From Ciborinia camelliae (Eukaryota > Ascomycota > Leotiomycetes > Helotiales > Sclerotiniaceae), in the NCBI GenBank assembly GCA_025890175.1, contig JANPYM010000017.1, positions 480,659 through 544,658 of the forward strand: DNA of 64,000 bases. The letters are read 5' to 3'. Both the position numbers and the translations under genes were made by a program. Each line of letters begins with the position of its first letter. Position 1 is the stretch's first letter. The notes beneath the pieces are model-generated. The model saw only the letters and a list, made by a program, of their open reading frames with translations, was not told where the DNA came from and ran no database searches. This document shows positions 1 through 11,983 of this stretch, piece by piece.

Positions 1-1
1 A

Positions 2-1270
2 GGCTACGAAGTCACATTTGTGACGGCGACTCGATTTGGACCCGGCCTCGAAGAAATTGGTGCCACATTTGTTCCTCTACAAGGCTACTCCGATTTCAAC
101 GATCTCCCGGCCGAGTTGACGAAAAAATGGCCTCTGCGAGAAACCGTCACAGGAGCGGAACAAATGCTTTTTGATATGGAAAATATATTTGTCAATTCCA
201 TGCCATCACAATATGAAAGTATCCAAAGCGCTCTGAAAATCATGACGGATGAACATCCAGGAAGACCCATCATCCTTCTTTACGATATGGGGTTTTTTGG
301 TGTATTCCCGCTCGTGATGAATGCACCCGGCCTCAAACCTACAGCGTATATCGGGATCGGAATGGTCCCGGTGCTTCTCTCCAGCCAAGATGTCGCGCCC
401 GCTGGACCTGGCCTGCCTCCCGATAGTTCTCCGGAAGGCCGCGTGCGCAACAAAGCCATGCACGCCGAGGTGCAAAACGGACCTTTCGCCGAAGTCAACA
501 CGCGCTTCTACGAACAATTCGACCAATTGGGCGCCCGACGTCCCGAGGCTTTCTTCCTCGATACCCCGTACCTGCTCGCGGATAGGTTTATCCAGCTCTG
601 TGCTCCCAGCGCCGAGTACCCTCGAAGCGATGCCCCGAAGACGCTCATTTTTTCCGGCGCGGCGCCCAAAATCCATGGAGATGGTGTCGTGACGACGCGA
701 CCTCCGTGGTGGGAAAAAGTCACGGCGCGTCCATCGACAACGCGGGTTATTTTCGTCTGTCAAGGGACGCTGGCCTTGAATTATGAGGATCTGCTCATCC
801 CCACCCTCCACGCCTTTGCCGATCGCGATGATACGATCGTGATTGCGGCGTTGGGGATCCGGGGGGCGTCATTGCCCGCTTCGGTCACGATACCCCGCAA
901 TGCGCATGTAGCGGATTTCATCCCCTTCGATGATGTGTTGCCTTATTGCGACGTCTTTGTTTCGAATGGCGGATACGGGGCTTTTCAACATGGATTGAGG
1001 AATGGGTGTCCGATGGTGATGGGCGGGGATACCGAGGATAAGGCGGAGAATGGCATGAGGTGCGCGTGGACGGGCGTGGGCATTAATTTGAAGACGCCCC
1101 GGCCGGGAGTGGAGAGGTTGAGGGAGGGGGTGGAGATGGTGTTTGCGGATGCGAAATATAAGGAGAGGGCGCGGGAGATCATGAGGGAGATGGAGGGCGT
1201 GGATCCCGTGGCGGTTTTTGAAACTCATATTCATGAGGTGCTGAGGGAGAAGAGTGCTCTCGCTAATTGA
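2..1270 (+). CDS. UDP-glycosyltransferase, GT1/MGT-like, 5' partial
   Basis: The reading frame is already open at base 2 (GYEVTFVTATRF...), so the true start lies upstream of the window; perhaps 30-40 N-terminal residues are missing. The first in-window start-like codon is a GTG at 20, which I do not take as the real start. The C-terminal half has the GT1 sugar-nucleotide-binding pattern: a VIFVCQGTLA strand, then HVADFIPFDDVLPYCDVFVS, then SNGGYGAFQHGLRNGCPMV, the region that in this family contacts the UDP-sugar. It resembles the macrolide/sterol-type glycosyltransferases (YjiC/EryCIII-like) that move a sugar from UDP-sugar onto a small lipophilic acceptor, probably in the cytosol. The acceptor cannot be told. 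No intron is seen in the visible part. Family is fairly certain, substrate unknown. Confidence 0.85.
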   Translation, partial: GYEVTFVTATRFGPGLEEIGATFVPLQGYSDFNDLPAELTKKWPLRETVTGAEQMLFDMENIFVNSMPSQYESIQSALKIMTDEHPGRPIILLYDMGFFGVFPLVMNAPGLKPTAYIGIGMVPVLLSSQDVAPAGPGLPPDSSPEGRVRNKAMHAEVQNGPFAEVNTRFYEQFDQLGARRPEAFFLDTPYLLADRFIQLCAPSAEYPRSDAPKTLIFSGAAPKIHGDGVVTTRPPWWEKVTARPSTTRVIFVCQGTLALNYEDLLIPTLHAFADRDDTIVIAALGIRGASLPASVTIPRNAHVADFIPFDDVLPYCDVFVSNGGYGAFQHGLRNGCPMVMGGDTEDKAENGMRCAWTGVGINLKTPRPGVERLREGVEMVFADAKYKERAREIMREMEGVDPVAVFETHIHEVLREKSALAN

Positions 1271-3796
1271 AGTGAATCATAGGGGGTAAGTTCATGAGAT
1301 GATGGTAGACGAGACACTATTTTAATTTTGGATCATTAATCAATCTATAATAATTATAGTAAACTCGAATCACAAAAGGTGAAGAAAGACAGGAATATAC
1401 TTTTTTTAACCCTCTCCTCTTCAATCTAAATTGCAATCTCAATCTTTCCCGTTTCATTTGGATTAGCATTTTTTATCATAAAATGTTGCAAGAAGATGAC
1501 ACGATACGTGGTGTATTAATTGATGCCGAACAATTCCTGCTGCTTTAGTCTCTTTCTCTCGATAGAGTTGAAAATAGAACTTCTAACAAATATTAATGAG
1601 GTAGGTATCCCGAATCATTCTAAAAAAAAACAAGGAGGTTGTGAAGGGGCGTTGCTATAGGTAATAATAAGTACGAGCCATAGGCTCGTACTTATTGGTC
1701 GGCCCAAGCGGCCGTACTCAAAGCTCGTAACAGAGTCAACATTCGTTCACAATCCGACCTTCTCTGGAAAATGGGATTCGGATATGATATTCATACCATA
1801 CATACATACTGTATACTCTCTCCGATGCTCCCCGCCTCCAAAAAACTCAAATGCTCCCATTGAAATATAACAGCTCTCTCACTTTCCCAAAAGCGTCGAT
1901 CCCTATCCTATCCCATTTCCCAATTCTGTGACTCCGTATCTTTCCTCCGGAAATTCTCTCGTAAAATCGTATATAAACTGTCATAAGAAGCTGCATCATC
2001 GATTATTTGGGCCCTCCCCTCTTCCCTCTTCCCTCTCCTCACCTTTCTTCTATCCTCTTACCCTTCCGCATCCCTCATATCCCCTCACAAACAGCAGCAA
2101 CAACAACAACAATTCACACATTCAAAACAACACAATCCCGCCAAAAGTCCAAAACACACATCGCAACATGCACCTCCACCCCTCATTCTCGTTTCCCTCT
2201 CTTGCTCATCTGGGTTTGGAAGCGCTGAGTCTCGAGATTGCATGCCCATTGGTGGGGAAATCAGATACTGGTATATTGTTAGTTTATTATATTATTCCCT
2301 TGCGATAGAAAAGAAAAGAAATAAGGACGAGGAAGAGCACGAGCGGGAAAATAATATATATATATAAAATGAGAGAATAACCCACGGGTTGTTCATTCAC
2401 AATACCAATACCCTTAAATGATGGACTCGGATAGCACGGCATCGGCAATCGAGGACTCGGAAGTGCTGCCGAAGATTCCATGTTCCCTTATTTATGTATT
2501 TTTTTTTCCAGATTCAAGATCCAAAATTCACAACCCTATGAGCAGGAACTCCAAAATGTAAACAATTCCTTTCAAGCGACAACCTTGGGTACCTAGTAAA
2601 ATCTCGGAAATCTCGTATCAATACCTAAGGTACCTAATGAGTGTAAAAGAAAAGTTCCTTCATCATCAATTGGGAACACGAGATCAAATATATACATACA
2701 TACCTGGTACATCATAAATACGAGTATACGAGCACAATACGGTAGCTAGGTATGTAACCCCCACATTACAATGCGTAGCCCAGGAGGCGCTGTCAAATTC
2801 GTGGCCGCTGGTCCAATTATCTATATCACTTCATGGATACTAGGTATGTACCTACATCCACCTGCGTAAAAAAGCTCTAGCAAAATTGTGTAGAGGTACT
2901 TGATGGCAATAATCTATCTTAGTAATATAATTAATATTATCTACTGGTATATTTCATCATTAAAGTTTGCATTTTTTATATATATAGATATCTTAACTAG
3001 GTAATAATACACTACCTAATTATAAATCTAGATACCTACCTATTCCGTCCTCCTATTCAAATCGTTAGACTTCGCGTGCCACATAATAGTACGCTAATCC
3101 TAGTCCATAGTGTCTACTATATAAATAGCTAGTCCCCATGGACAGATTTTTATAATTGTGTTGTTTTACAGCGAGCACTCTTGCTACACACAGTAGCACG
3201 CACTAGCCCAAATATTGTATGGCCCGATTGGAAGGAAGATTTACTATAATCCACACCTACATTCCTAAGAGATGGATCTTGGATTTTACAATACTACGCG
3301 ATTGTTGTACGACGTACCTACCTGGTGTACTAACTTTTTAATGCCGATGATAAAAGAAAACGTGGAGAGGAAGAAGAAAGTCGAGGAGATGGTGCTGGTT
3401 AGTCTGGTCAAGAGCTTCCAGGATCGGAATTGCGTGATGGAGGTATCATGTATCGGGCGGTGGGTGCCGGGATAAATGGATAGAGCGCATGGCCAAGAAT
3501 TCCGGGGAAGAATCAATCGATCGAACCGAGGAAACTTCTTTATAGAGCATCTTTCTAGCTCGTTTGCGAAGAGTCTGTCTGGGATCGAGGCGCGAGCAAA
3601 GCTTTGAGCAACCCCCATGGACGAGTATTCATCGGGAATAGGGCTCCAATCACGTGGTGGAAGCAGATGTACCTAGATAGGGGGTTCGCGAGACGAGGAG
3701 TATAGCCGTACTGTTGGTCTCTCGTTTGCCACTTAAAAGGCTGGGGACAATTTCGCTTCAGCTTTCACAACACTCACTTTCTCTCACCTATTCACC
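1271..3796. other. Intergenic, no supported gene
   Basis: AT-rich spacer with stop codons in all frames apart from short unsupported ORFs. It holds a perfect 14-bp palindrome (1666-1696) and a CT-rich stretch near 2000-2060 that resembles a fungal promoter leader. The small ORFs at 2168-2308 and 3272-3475 match nothing I recognise. Confidence 0.6.
1666..1696. repeat. Perfect inverted repeat, 14-bp arms
   Basis: Arms AATAAGTACGAGCC and GGCTCGTACTTATT are exact reverse complements around the 3-nt spacer ATA. No gene or poly-T terminator feature explains it. Confidence 0.9.
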
Positions 3797-4334
3797 ATGA
3801 ACAACTCCGCAAGCGACCGCTAACATTTGGTCTACCGAGGATCTGCTCATGGATTCCAACGAGCTGGGGTTTTCAGATAACACTTTCTCCCATTCCATCG
3901 GCAACGCGTTTCTTTTGGTGCTCCCACATGATGCCCGGGATGCATTAAAGTAAATGTACCGAACGCTTAAGCCAGGCGGGACTCTAATGGTCAACTTCTA
4001 GGCCCATGTTCCCAATATGGTGCCCATCCCAGCAGCCAAAGCCACTCGACCCCCAGGATCTCCATGACCGAGAGACGGGATGCAAAAGTGAGCTTCGGTA
4101 AACCTTTGTGCGCGATGTGCTCGAGAAGCGCGGCTTCCAGATGGATAATGTCACCCTGGTCACGAGAGATGGTATGGGCACCACGACTGAGCTTGCGCGC
4201 TTTGCCATGATGCTTTGGAGTTTTATTGGAGGGACAATGGAAGCTGGTTGGATCAAGTCGGATGGGGATATTTGGGATGAGATGAGGCTATCGAAATCGT
4301 CATGCATGTTTTGAGAAAGTCGCACGGCTTTTAA
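3797..4334 (+). pseudogene. Class I SAM-methyltransferase pseudogene (UbiE/type-11-like)
   Basis: An ATG in good context at 3797 (CACCATGAAC) follows a CT-rich leader but hits TAA after eight codons. From about 3840 one frame reads as the second half of a Rossmann methyltransferase: DSNELGFSDNTFSHSI, then a post-motif YRTLKPGGTLMV. This is interrupted by TAA after ...ARDALK and TAG after ...TLMVNF. The homology then moves by one frame to 4108 (VRDVLEKRGFQMDNVTLVTRD) and shifts back near 4275 to end as VMHVLRKSHGF-stop at 4334. The N-terminal SAM-binding motif I is not visible, so the 5' half is deleted or decayed. Related enzymes O- or N-methylate small metabolites. Stops plus two frame changes argue for a dead gene rather than missed introns. 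Confidence 0.75.
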
Positions 4335-6321
4335 TCGCTGCATGGAGGTAGGGCGCAGCTGAAATTCGTGGCTAGTATTCTCATTGCCACGAAGGGAAAC
4401 CAATAGCTTGCACAATCTTTGCAGTTCGCTCGAGGTGTCTACCTCATGATTGGTGCTACGAACTTGCTCTTGGAGTCTTTTGTTGCTTCTCAGGGGGTTT
4501 TCAAATTAAAATAGTCGAGGGATTATTCTCTCCATCGGTTCTACTGGTGAAGCAACAACGCAGTCAAAGGTTCTGTGATATCGCCGATTAGTATGGCGTA
4601 TTATATTATCTCTCAAAATAATTGTTCATTCCAATCCTTGCTTGAGCCTTGCGGCGACACTCATAGGCCCTTAGCTGGGTTTATACCATCCAACTCCAAT
4701 ATTGCATGGTTATAAAAACAAGCATCTACCCACTGCCTTGAAAGAAAGGGGATGCTCATAGAGATTACCTAGTATAGTATGTATCTCTATACTATAATCG
4801 ACTAACTCTTTCTTTACCACCCCATAAAACCAACCGCATTCGAAATATCCCGAGCATTCTATTTCAACTCCCCTTCCTTATCCTCGAATATTTCCCAGCA
4901 GCTCGATTCGATTCATCGGCATCTAAATAGAGCATTGCGCCGGGGCCCGGAAGTCTGGCATATCTCCTCGCCGGCCGGTACCCGCTCTCGGTAAAATCAC
5001 ATCATATAGGTATGAATATATCCACCACTAGCTAGCATTAAGACTAAACGTCGAGCACGATGCAAAAAGCTACTCTCAATCCTATTCCTATTCCTATTCC
5101 CATGGATCGCGTTTTCGTAACGCCGCCTGCGATGAGAAAATCAAATGGCTCAGAGCCATCGCTCTCTCGTGCTTTTTTGATGGGCGATGTATGATTGAAC
5201 TCGCATTTGCAGTTGCAGTTGCAGTTTGATGTCGGGATGCGAATGTATTATATAGTGCCAGGTGGAGAAGAATTGGCTATCTGTCAATTAGCTGCGTCTA
5301 ACTGTCTCTTGCTTCACCTCACATGCCCTCGAGTGATGTGCTTCATATCTATCACCGCTCTTGCGCATATAGATTACCGGACTCCATTTACTTAAAATAG
5401 AAAAAGCAATAGCAAAAGCAAAAGTACAGCGTATTGCCACCATCCAATGGCCAACAGGACCCGGCATCAGGAAAGGAAGATCTCTTGTCACCATCCATCC
5501 ACCGCCCAGCAGAGATCCAGCATCAGAAACCGAAGGTCCCTCATCACCCGTCTGATATTGTCGCCCGCCCGCATACGTTGAAGTATATGCATCGACGCGT
5601 CCTCCACGCAACCCATTGGCGGCGACGATCGTATACGAGGTACATCTCCAGCCACGAGCTCGAAAAACCGACGCGATGATGATGATGATGAGATGATATG
5701 ATCATCATCGCGTATATGCCCCCCTTCGGAACAGGGATATCCGATCAGTGTAGGGATGGGGCCTTCAACCCACAGGGATCACACTAGCGCCGGATGCGCA
5801 CCAGAACGGCACAGCTCGCTTCGTGACCTCGCGATACGAGATTAGATACTTCTCCCTATGATGTATTGCCTGCTATTGGCGCACGATCTGCGGGCGAGCG
5901 GCGAGGGGCGAGGGAAGAGCTCATGTGATCAATGCCAAGCTTATCAGACGCTTCTTATTGGTCTGGATAAGATAGGGTAGAGGTAAGGTATAGGCTGGGG
6001 GGATGATCGTTAGCTGTACCACGGGTTGCGCCAACTAGCCTAGCCGAGACCGAATAACCAATACTAGCTTCGAAAACCTAGCAGCCAGCAAACTTCCGTA
6101 CTACGGAGTATATATACCACCAGCGCCACCTTCGTAACCGATTGCTTTGGTGCGCGATACATCCGTGATACGGCGGGAAACAGTATTGTATTGCCGTGAG
6201 GAATTGCTAGATAGCGCGCGGGAGATCGACGTGTGAGGACCACGAGCCCCGAGATAGCATCATCGGTCGTCGCGACTGCATTTGGCGGTGAAAGCTAGCG
6301 CCCACCCATCGCATCGCAGTT
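4335..6321. other. Intergenic, likely promoter side of the MFS gene
   Basis: No ORF here looks coding. It contains simple repeats (TTGCAG repeats near 5206; CCTATT repeats near 5085) and a 13-bp inverted repeat at 5671-5713. The last part, 6040-6320, presumably carries the promoter of the downstream transporter, but I see no clear TATA or operator. Confidence 0.5.
5671..5713. repeat. 13-bp inverted repeat around ATG-rich spacer
   Basis: ACGCGATGATGAT (5671-5683) and ATCATCATCGCGT (5701-5713) are exact reverse complements. The inner part is a GAT trinucleotide run, so it may be a by-product of a microsatellite with palindromic edges. Confidence 0.85.
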
Positions 6322-8470
6322 ATGCGAGACGTGGAAATGGGCGACGTGGAAATCTCAGATGGGGCTGCGATCGTTGCGACTTCTCCCGCTTCGTCGGGCG
6401 GAGAGACGAGAGACTCGCCCGAGGCGCGCAACTCGTTCTCCCCTAAAGAACCCGCTGAGAGCATGACCCCCAAAGACTCTACCGCCGCCGCGACGGAACG
6501 ACCAACCAGCGCCAGTAGCGAGCCGCAGTACCCCGAGGGCCTCGCACTCATCACTATTATCCTGGCGCTGTGTTTGGCAGTGTTTTTGGTGGCGCTGGAT
6601 CAGACGATTATTTCAACGGCGATTCCGAAGATCACGGATCATTTTCAGAGCACGGGGGACATTGGTTGGTGAGTGCGCAGACATGGTGTGTGAGGGAAGC
6701 CATGCATTCCGATGGGGGTCTGGGAGGTGTGGATGCGTGATTGCTGACGCCGGTCGGTAGGTATGGGTCGAGCTACCTCCTTACGAAAGCGGCGCTGCAG
6801 CCGAGTTTTGGAAGGATATACTCGATCTTCAATGTGCGCACGGCGTTCCCCAATCAAGAACCGGTGGGTGCGGGGCTAACGAGTTGTAGATCAAATATAC
6901 GTTCCTGGCGGCCATTGCTATCTTCGAGCTGGGGTACGTATTCGGCACCGGCGCTATCAGTTCCATGTACTGACAGATTAACACGCAGCTCCCTCATCTG
7001 CGCTACGGCGACTAGCAGCAATGCCCTGATCGTTGGCCGAGCCATCGCTGGAGCGGGCGTGGGAGGCCTGTTTACGGGTTCGATTATTATTGTGGTGTAT
7101 AGTTGTAAGTTCTAGCGTGCTTCCAGTCCCCACTCATCCAAGTGCTTTCTTCAAGACGTGCAGAACTGACTTGAGAAGTACCGCTGCGCAAGAGGCCGCT
7201 GGCCATGGGTATCATCAGTAGCATGTGGGGAATAGCATCGGTCGCCGGACCATTACTCGGCGGCGTCTTTACGTAAGTCTCCCATTTGCAGACAGACCAT
7301 CGATAAAATCACTGACCTTCTTGAACAGGGATAAACTTTCCTGGCGCTGGTGCTTCTACATCAAGTGAGAATATTAACACCCCCTCCCCCAAGTCCCGAA
7401 CCTCAACAAACACCAGCTAACTCTCCCCCCCCCACAGCCTCCCCATCGGAGCCTTCTCCATCGCTGTAATATCTCTCATCCTTCACATCAACCGCCCCGA
7501 TAACCCCTCCTCCCTAACCCTCAAACAACGCATCTTAAAACTCGACCTCCTCGGCGCCTCCCTCCTCATCCCCGCCATAATCTGCCTGCTCCTCCCTCTC
7601 CAATGGGGCGGCTCCACTTACCCCTGGAACAGCAGCCCCATCATCAGCCTCTTCATCACCTCAGGGTGTCTCACCCTCCTATTCACCTACACGCAAATGC
7701 GGCTCGGCGCAGCCGGGACGCTCCCTCCGGACCTTTTCCACGACCGGAATACCGTGTGCGCATTTACATTCTCAGCGTGTTTTGGCGCCGGGTTCTTCAG
7801 TCTCGCGTACTACCTCCCCGTCTATTTCCAAAGCGTGCAAGGCGCCTCGGCCCTGCACGCCGGCATCCAAATGCTCCCCCTGCTCATCGCATGCACGATC
7901 AGTTCCACCGGGACCGGGGCGCTGATCTCCGCCCTCGGCTACTACACCCCCATCATGATCATCTGCATGGGGTTATTTGCCCTGGGCGCCGGGCTGCTGA
8001 CCACGCTCTCCGCCACCACCTCGTATGCGCGCAACGCGGGCTTCCAAGTCCTGACCGGTCTGGGCGTGGGCGTGGGCTTCGAGAGCGGGATGATTGTAGT
8101 GCAGACGGTGATGCCCATGCAGCGGATTCCGACGGCGATATCGTGCGTTTCGTTATTTATGACGCTGGGCGGAGCGATCTTTGTGCCGGTTTCGCAGACG
8201 CTGTTTCAGAATCGGTTGGTAGGGGGGATTGAGGAAAGGGTCCCGTGGTTGGATGCCAGGGCGTTTTTGGATAGTGGGGTTACGGAGATTAGGGTGTTGT
8301 TGAATACATGGGGGCAGGAGGGGCAACTGGAGAAGGTATTGGAGGCGTACGTGGAGGGGTTGAGAGCAACATTTTGGGTTTCAGCGGCTTGTGCTATTGG
8401 GGGATTTCTGGCGGTCTGTGGATTGGAGTGGAGGAGTGTAAGGAAGGAGAAGAAGGAAGGGGGGCATTGA
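6322..8470 (+). CDS. MFS transporter, DHA2 (14-TMS) drug/toxin efflux family
   Basis: Deduced exons: 6322-6668, 6761-6833, 6890-6933, 6989-7104, 7179-7272, 7329-7364, 7438-8470; all junctions are GT-AG and keep frame, giving 580 residues. An acidic, Ser/Pro-rich cytosolic N-terminus of about 70 residues precedes TM1, which contains the DHA signature [15 protein letters not shown]. The antiporter motif C is present as [14 protein letters not shown], followed by [14 protein letters not shown], typical of fungal 14-TMS proton antiporters related to aflatoxin/trichothecene-type pumps. The protein should sit in the plasma membrane and export small molecules by proton exchange; the substrate is not readable. 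The nearest neighbours are a methyltransferase pseudogene and a glycosyltransferase, so a decayed metabolite locus is possible. The small exons 2-6 show classic short introns. Start chosen as the first ATG in frame with the conserved TM1. Confidence 0.92.
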
Positions 8471-9134
8471 CCTAGTGGTGTTACACGCGTCACGTCGAAT
8501 CATATGGATCGAAACGTAGATATACAATCTGATAAAAGAACTATGCTGAAGAGAAGAGGATCCTCTTCAAGAGATCACCACCCAATATAGAGGATGATCA
8601 CGTGACTATATATATATATGGCATTCAGTACCTAGGCAGGGGCCTAGGCATGACATATTATATTAGGATCGGTATATATATTAGGTAGTTTTATATATTA
8701 CAGTATATATTTCCTTACGATTACTGTATATAGTTTAAGCTACACATAATACAATCCTTCAGGGCTAATCCAACAACAATACACATGAGTCAAATATGAA
8801 TAAAGCGGGTATGATAGTAACTTATAAATATTTTAGCTCCTGTAATAGCCCGAGTGAAAATATATGTTCTCATTCAGCTTGTCATATAGGACGCAACCCA
8901 ACCCAATTCAATTGTATGCCATGCCATCGTAAACGCCAGCCCAGCCCAGCCCATACCAGATCCAATCCCCCAATGTACGTCTATGTATGACCGACGATGA
9001 AAAATCACATTGTACCCGCCTCCCAAACACCTTGCATAAATGTACGCTGCTCAAGTATGTACTCAAAAGTCATATACCAATCTTGCGTATGAACAATTGG
9101 ATCCACGCCCCTCCACTCAAAATCGGGAGAATAT
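8471..9134. other. Convergent 3' spacer, AT-rich
   Basis: Sits between the stops of the MFS gene (+) and the STIMATE-like gene (-). Very AT-rich, with TA runs near 8609-8621 and 8670-8730. No gene seen. Confidence 0.6.
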
Positions 9135-10358
9135 TTATTTCTTGCTATTGTCGTCACTGTCATCTCCTGGCTTAGAACTTGTGCTTCCAACCACCGTGGG
9201 GCTACTCTCTCCATCGTATAGAGGGTCATAGTCCTTATTTCCTGACCTCAGACCTATACGTTTCTTATTCTTCGGTGTTTCTGGCCTTGGCTCATTATGT
9301 ACTTTGGCCAAAATTTCATCGTCCTCTTCTTCCTCCCCAGAATGTATCTCATCACTGCTTCCGCTCGGGTCGACATAACGCCCATCTCTTCCTTCCACAT
9401 CACTATCACTATCCTCATCTGGTATCAGCTCATGATCAGGCTTCTGGTTTTTGATAAAAGAATCGATGATGTAATACTGAGTCGCATTCATGATGACTGG
9501 GAAAATCAACATAACGAATATGACTTGTAATGCTGTATCACCCTCCGTCCACCGCAGCGCCCAGTCTCCAATCCGGGAAATCCAGGGAAGAACAAGGAAG
9601 ATGATGAGTACGCATATCTTCATACCCATCAAACCGAGGAAATAAATTATAGATTGTTTAAACCACCAAAATGCTCTTGGCGGATACCCATAATTGCCTG
9701 ATTCGATCGACTCTGGAGGGCTGCCAAATGGCGTCATAACGAAGAGTGCGGTGAGTATTCGAAGGAGGAATATGAGAATTGGGATACCAATCGTTGTCTA
9801 AGGTCAAAATATTAGCATGGGTATTGGAAAGCCATGGGAAAATATACTTACATCAATAGCCAAGTTCAGCAAATAAAAGCTGCATGGATTTGGCTTATAC
9901 TGTCCCTGATGATCCACCATTCTCGTCGAAACACTACTGGCGTCCAATTTAATACTGAATTGTCCACTCGATAACATGCTCATCAACAAATTTGCGATAT
10001 GTACCAACACACTTCCAACCACTTGTTTCGAAACATCAAAGAACCAAATCTTCATAGGTCGTTGAGGTCGCTCTCTCCATCTCTTATATACCAATGCCAT
10101 CACAGCCAATAGACCCAGCGAACCCTGAACAAATATGGCAAAATTACCAAGCAGTTGGCATTCTCCATTATCAGGTTTGGAGTGTATATCACCATTTGTT
10201 GCCCCAGCAAGTATTGAAGTTGTGGTAGATGTTGGGTCCGCGAGATCAAGTAATAAGGCCGTCGAAGTTGCTATCGCAGAGGTAAGAATGGATGTGGGAG
10301 AGGCATCATCGAGGAGAGTTGGTGTTGATGTGGGCTTCAAGCCCGGTGGCGGTAGCAT
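9135..10358 (-). CDS. STIMATE/YPL162C-family multipass membrane protein
   Basis: Two exons, 9852-10358 and 9135-9797, joined by a 54-nt GTAAGT...TTAG intron after NLAID; 389 residues. A Ser/Thr/Pro-rich N-terminus of about 55 residues leads to a first membrane segment (LLGNFAIFVQGSLGLLAVMA). Then comes the conserved fungal pattern RPMKIWFFDVSKQVVGSVLVH, further hydrophobic segments (INFLLRI-type after TTIGIPI; IYFLGLMGMKICVLIIFLVL; LQVIFVMLIFPVIMNATQYY), and a long acidic, disordered C-tail. This matches the family of yeast YPL162C (vacuolar membrane) and animal TMEM110/STIMATE, an ER protein affecting store-operated calcium entry. Location and role in this fungus are inferred. The GPxxxWxxxxxKQ-type core is the strongest evidence. 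Confidence 0.85.
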
Positions 10359-11983
10359 TTGCTGTCTTGTGCGGCGACAACAGTCGATATTCTTGAAGGA
10401 GTCGAGGGGATAAAAGTTTCGTAGTAATGGGTGGGTATTTGGATGTTAGGTGATCCTTCGCAAAAATCCGGCAATCTTTCTTTCGTGAATAAAGAGTTAT
10501 TTTTTGAGAGTTGAATATCCGTGAACAGTGTAGTGGGTTGAAAAGTCCCGATTCTTAAGGTTATATAAGGTTATCTGGAGACAGTGACGCTGTGACCCCT
10601 CAATGACCTACAGTACCTATAAGGGTACCTCACTAGTAGGTGACGCTAGATAACAACAGAATGATGGATTGTAGGGTTTTGTTTTGCTTTGTTTGTTCGA
10701 TTTATGAATAACGAATAAGGCAGCTGGAGGTAATAAGAACAATTGAATAGGAATGATCAATATATACCCAATAAAGGATGATCGATATATTCAAAGCGTA
10801 GCGACCGTAATTATGAGTCTGAAGGGATATAATAAACGTATATAAATGTATATACCTACCTAGGTACAGTAAAGGATGTATAAAGAAAAAATCAAGAATA
10901 TGTCAAGTTCTCAACCAACAGTCAGTCATCACAAGCTGAAATGGAGTGAGTGGCGGCTATGTTGAGAGGGAAAATGACCACCTACAAGTAGATTTATTTG
11001 CCTGCCTCTCCAGTGTCCACCTAGTAGGTTGGGTGAAGAATGTAAGGATTGTGGCTTTAAAGTTTATAGTCGTGATATAGTGATCATCCTTGAGCACAAG
11101 GCGAATTGTGGAAATTCTTGGATTTTTGAAACTCTCTTTAATTTCCAAGCTTATGGTTACGAGCGATATCACGTGCAAATGCTTGATTTTGGATATACGA
11201 ACCGTGGAAGGGTATAAAATACCGGTACCAGCTAGGTCTACCTAGGTAGCATGTCTCGATGATTCTCCACACTCGATATTTCTAGCCTTCGATCTCTAGC
11301 TGTTGATCAAATGAATCCCCATAGTCCCTATATATCAAGATGCCCCTTTTTCCATTTCCTTCATGTTAGATGTTAGTCCAAGCGATCTGAAACATGAGCT
11401 GCATGATTAGTTGTCTCAAACACCACCTGGGCAGGAGCTTCTTCTCAAGTAAGGTTCAACCGTCGAATAGACGCCATGAGAAGCGCTGGTGAAACGGATT
11501 CATCCGATTTTAAAAGGCATCGGGTTAAACGAAAACCCAAACTTCTGACTTTGGGCATGTCAGATTGAGGATGGGGTTTCGGTATATCATTACTGCCAAT
11601 GAGGTACATCTTATGTTAGGACGTCAACACTCACGCGATACGATGCGAAACGCCAAATCTGCAGTTTGGATGCAAGTTCCCATTCTTCATAACTGAAGCA
11701 AAGTATGAATCTTTCGTAACCATCATCAATCATCATCACAGGCCATGCGAATCCACCATCCATTTACCCCTTCATACACCCCACACTCCAGTATAAGCAA
11801 ACGACCCATCATACCATCCATCCATCGCAGAAACTCGCTGCACATAAGCATATCAAAGCCAAAACCAGCCTCAGCCCATCCATCCCTCCACTTCTATCCC
11901 AACCACAAACCAAAACTTCCTACGCGATCGACATCGAGGTAAAAGAATCATGAAGAGAAGCCCTGGTGTGCGTATGTATGTAT
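10359..11983. other. Intergenic, TACCTAGGTA motifs
   Basis: No supported gene. Contains two copies of the palindrome TACCTAGGTA (10857-10866 and 11239-11248). The first part is probably the upstream region of the STIMATE-like gene. The ORFs at 10957-11217 and 11745-11942 have low-complexity, non-conserved translations. Confidence 0.5.

Noticed and set aside
2168..2481. Short ORF MHLHPSFSFPSL... and a nearby MDSDSTASAIEDSEVLP stretch after a CT-rich leader
   Set aside because: Could not be joined into a sensible gene; no known domain.
3272..3475. 67-residue ORF that faintly recalls part of a cytochrome P450
   Set aside because: No heme-binding Cys motif, ExxR or neighbouring exon could be found; resemblance too weak.
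7603..8232. 209-codon ORF overlapping the MFS transporter
   Set aside because: His/Arg-rich shadow frame of the GC-rich last exon.
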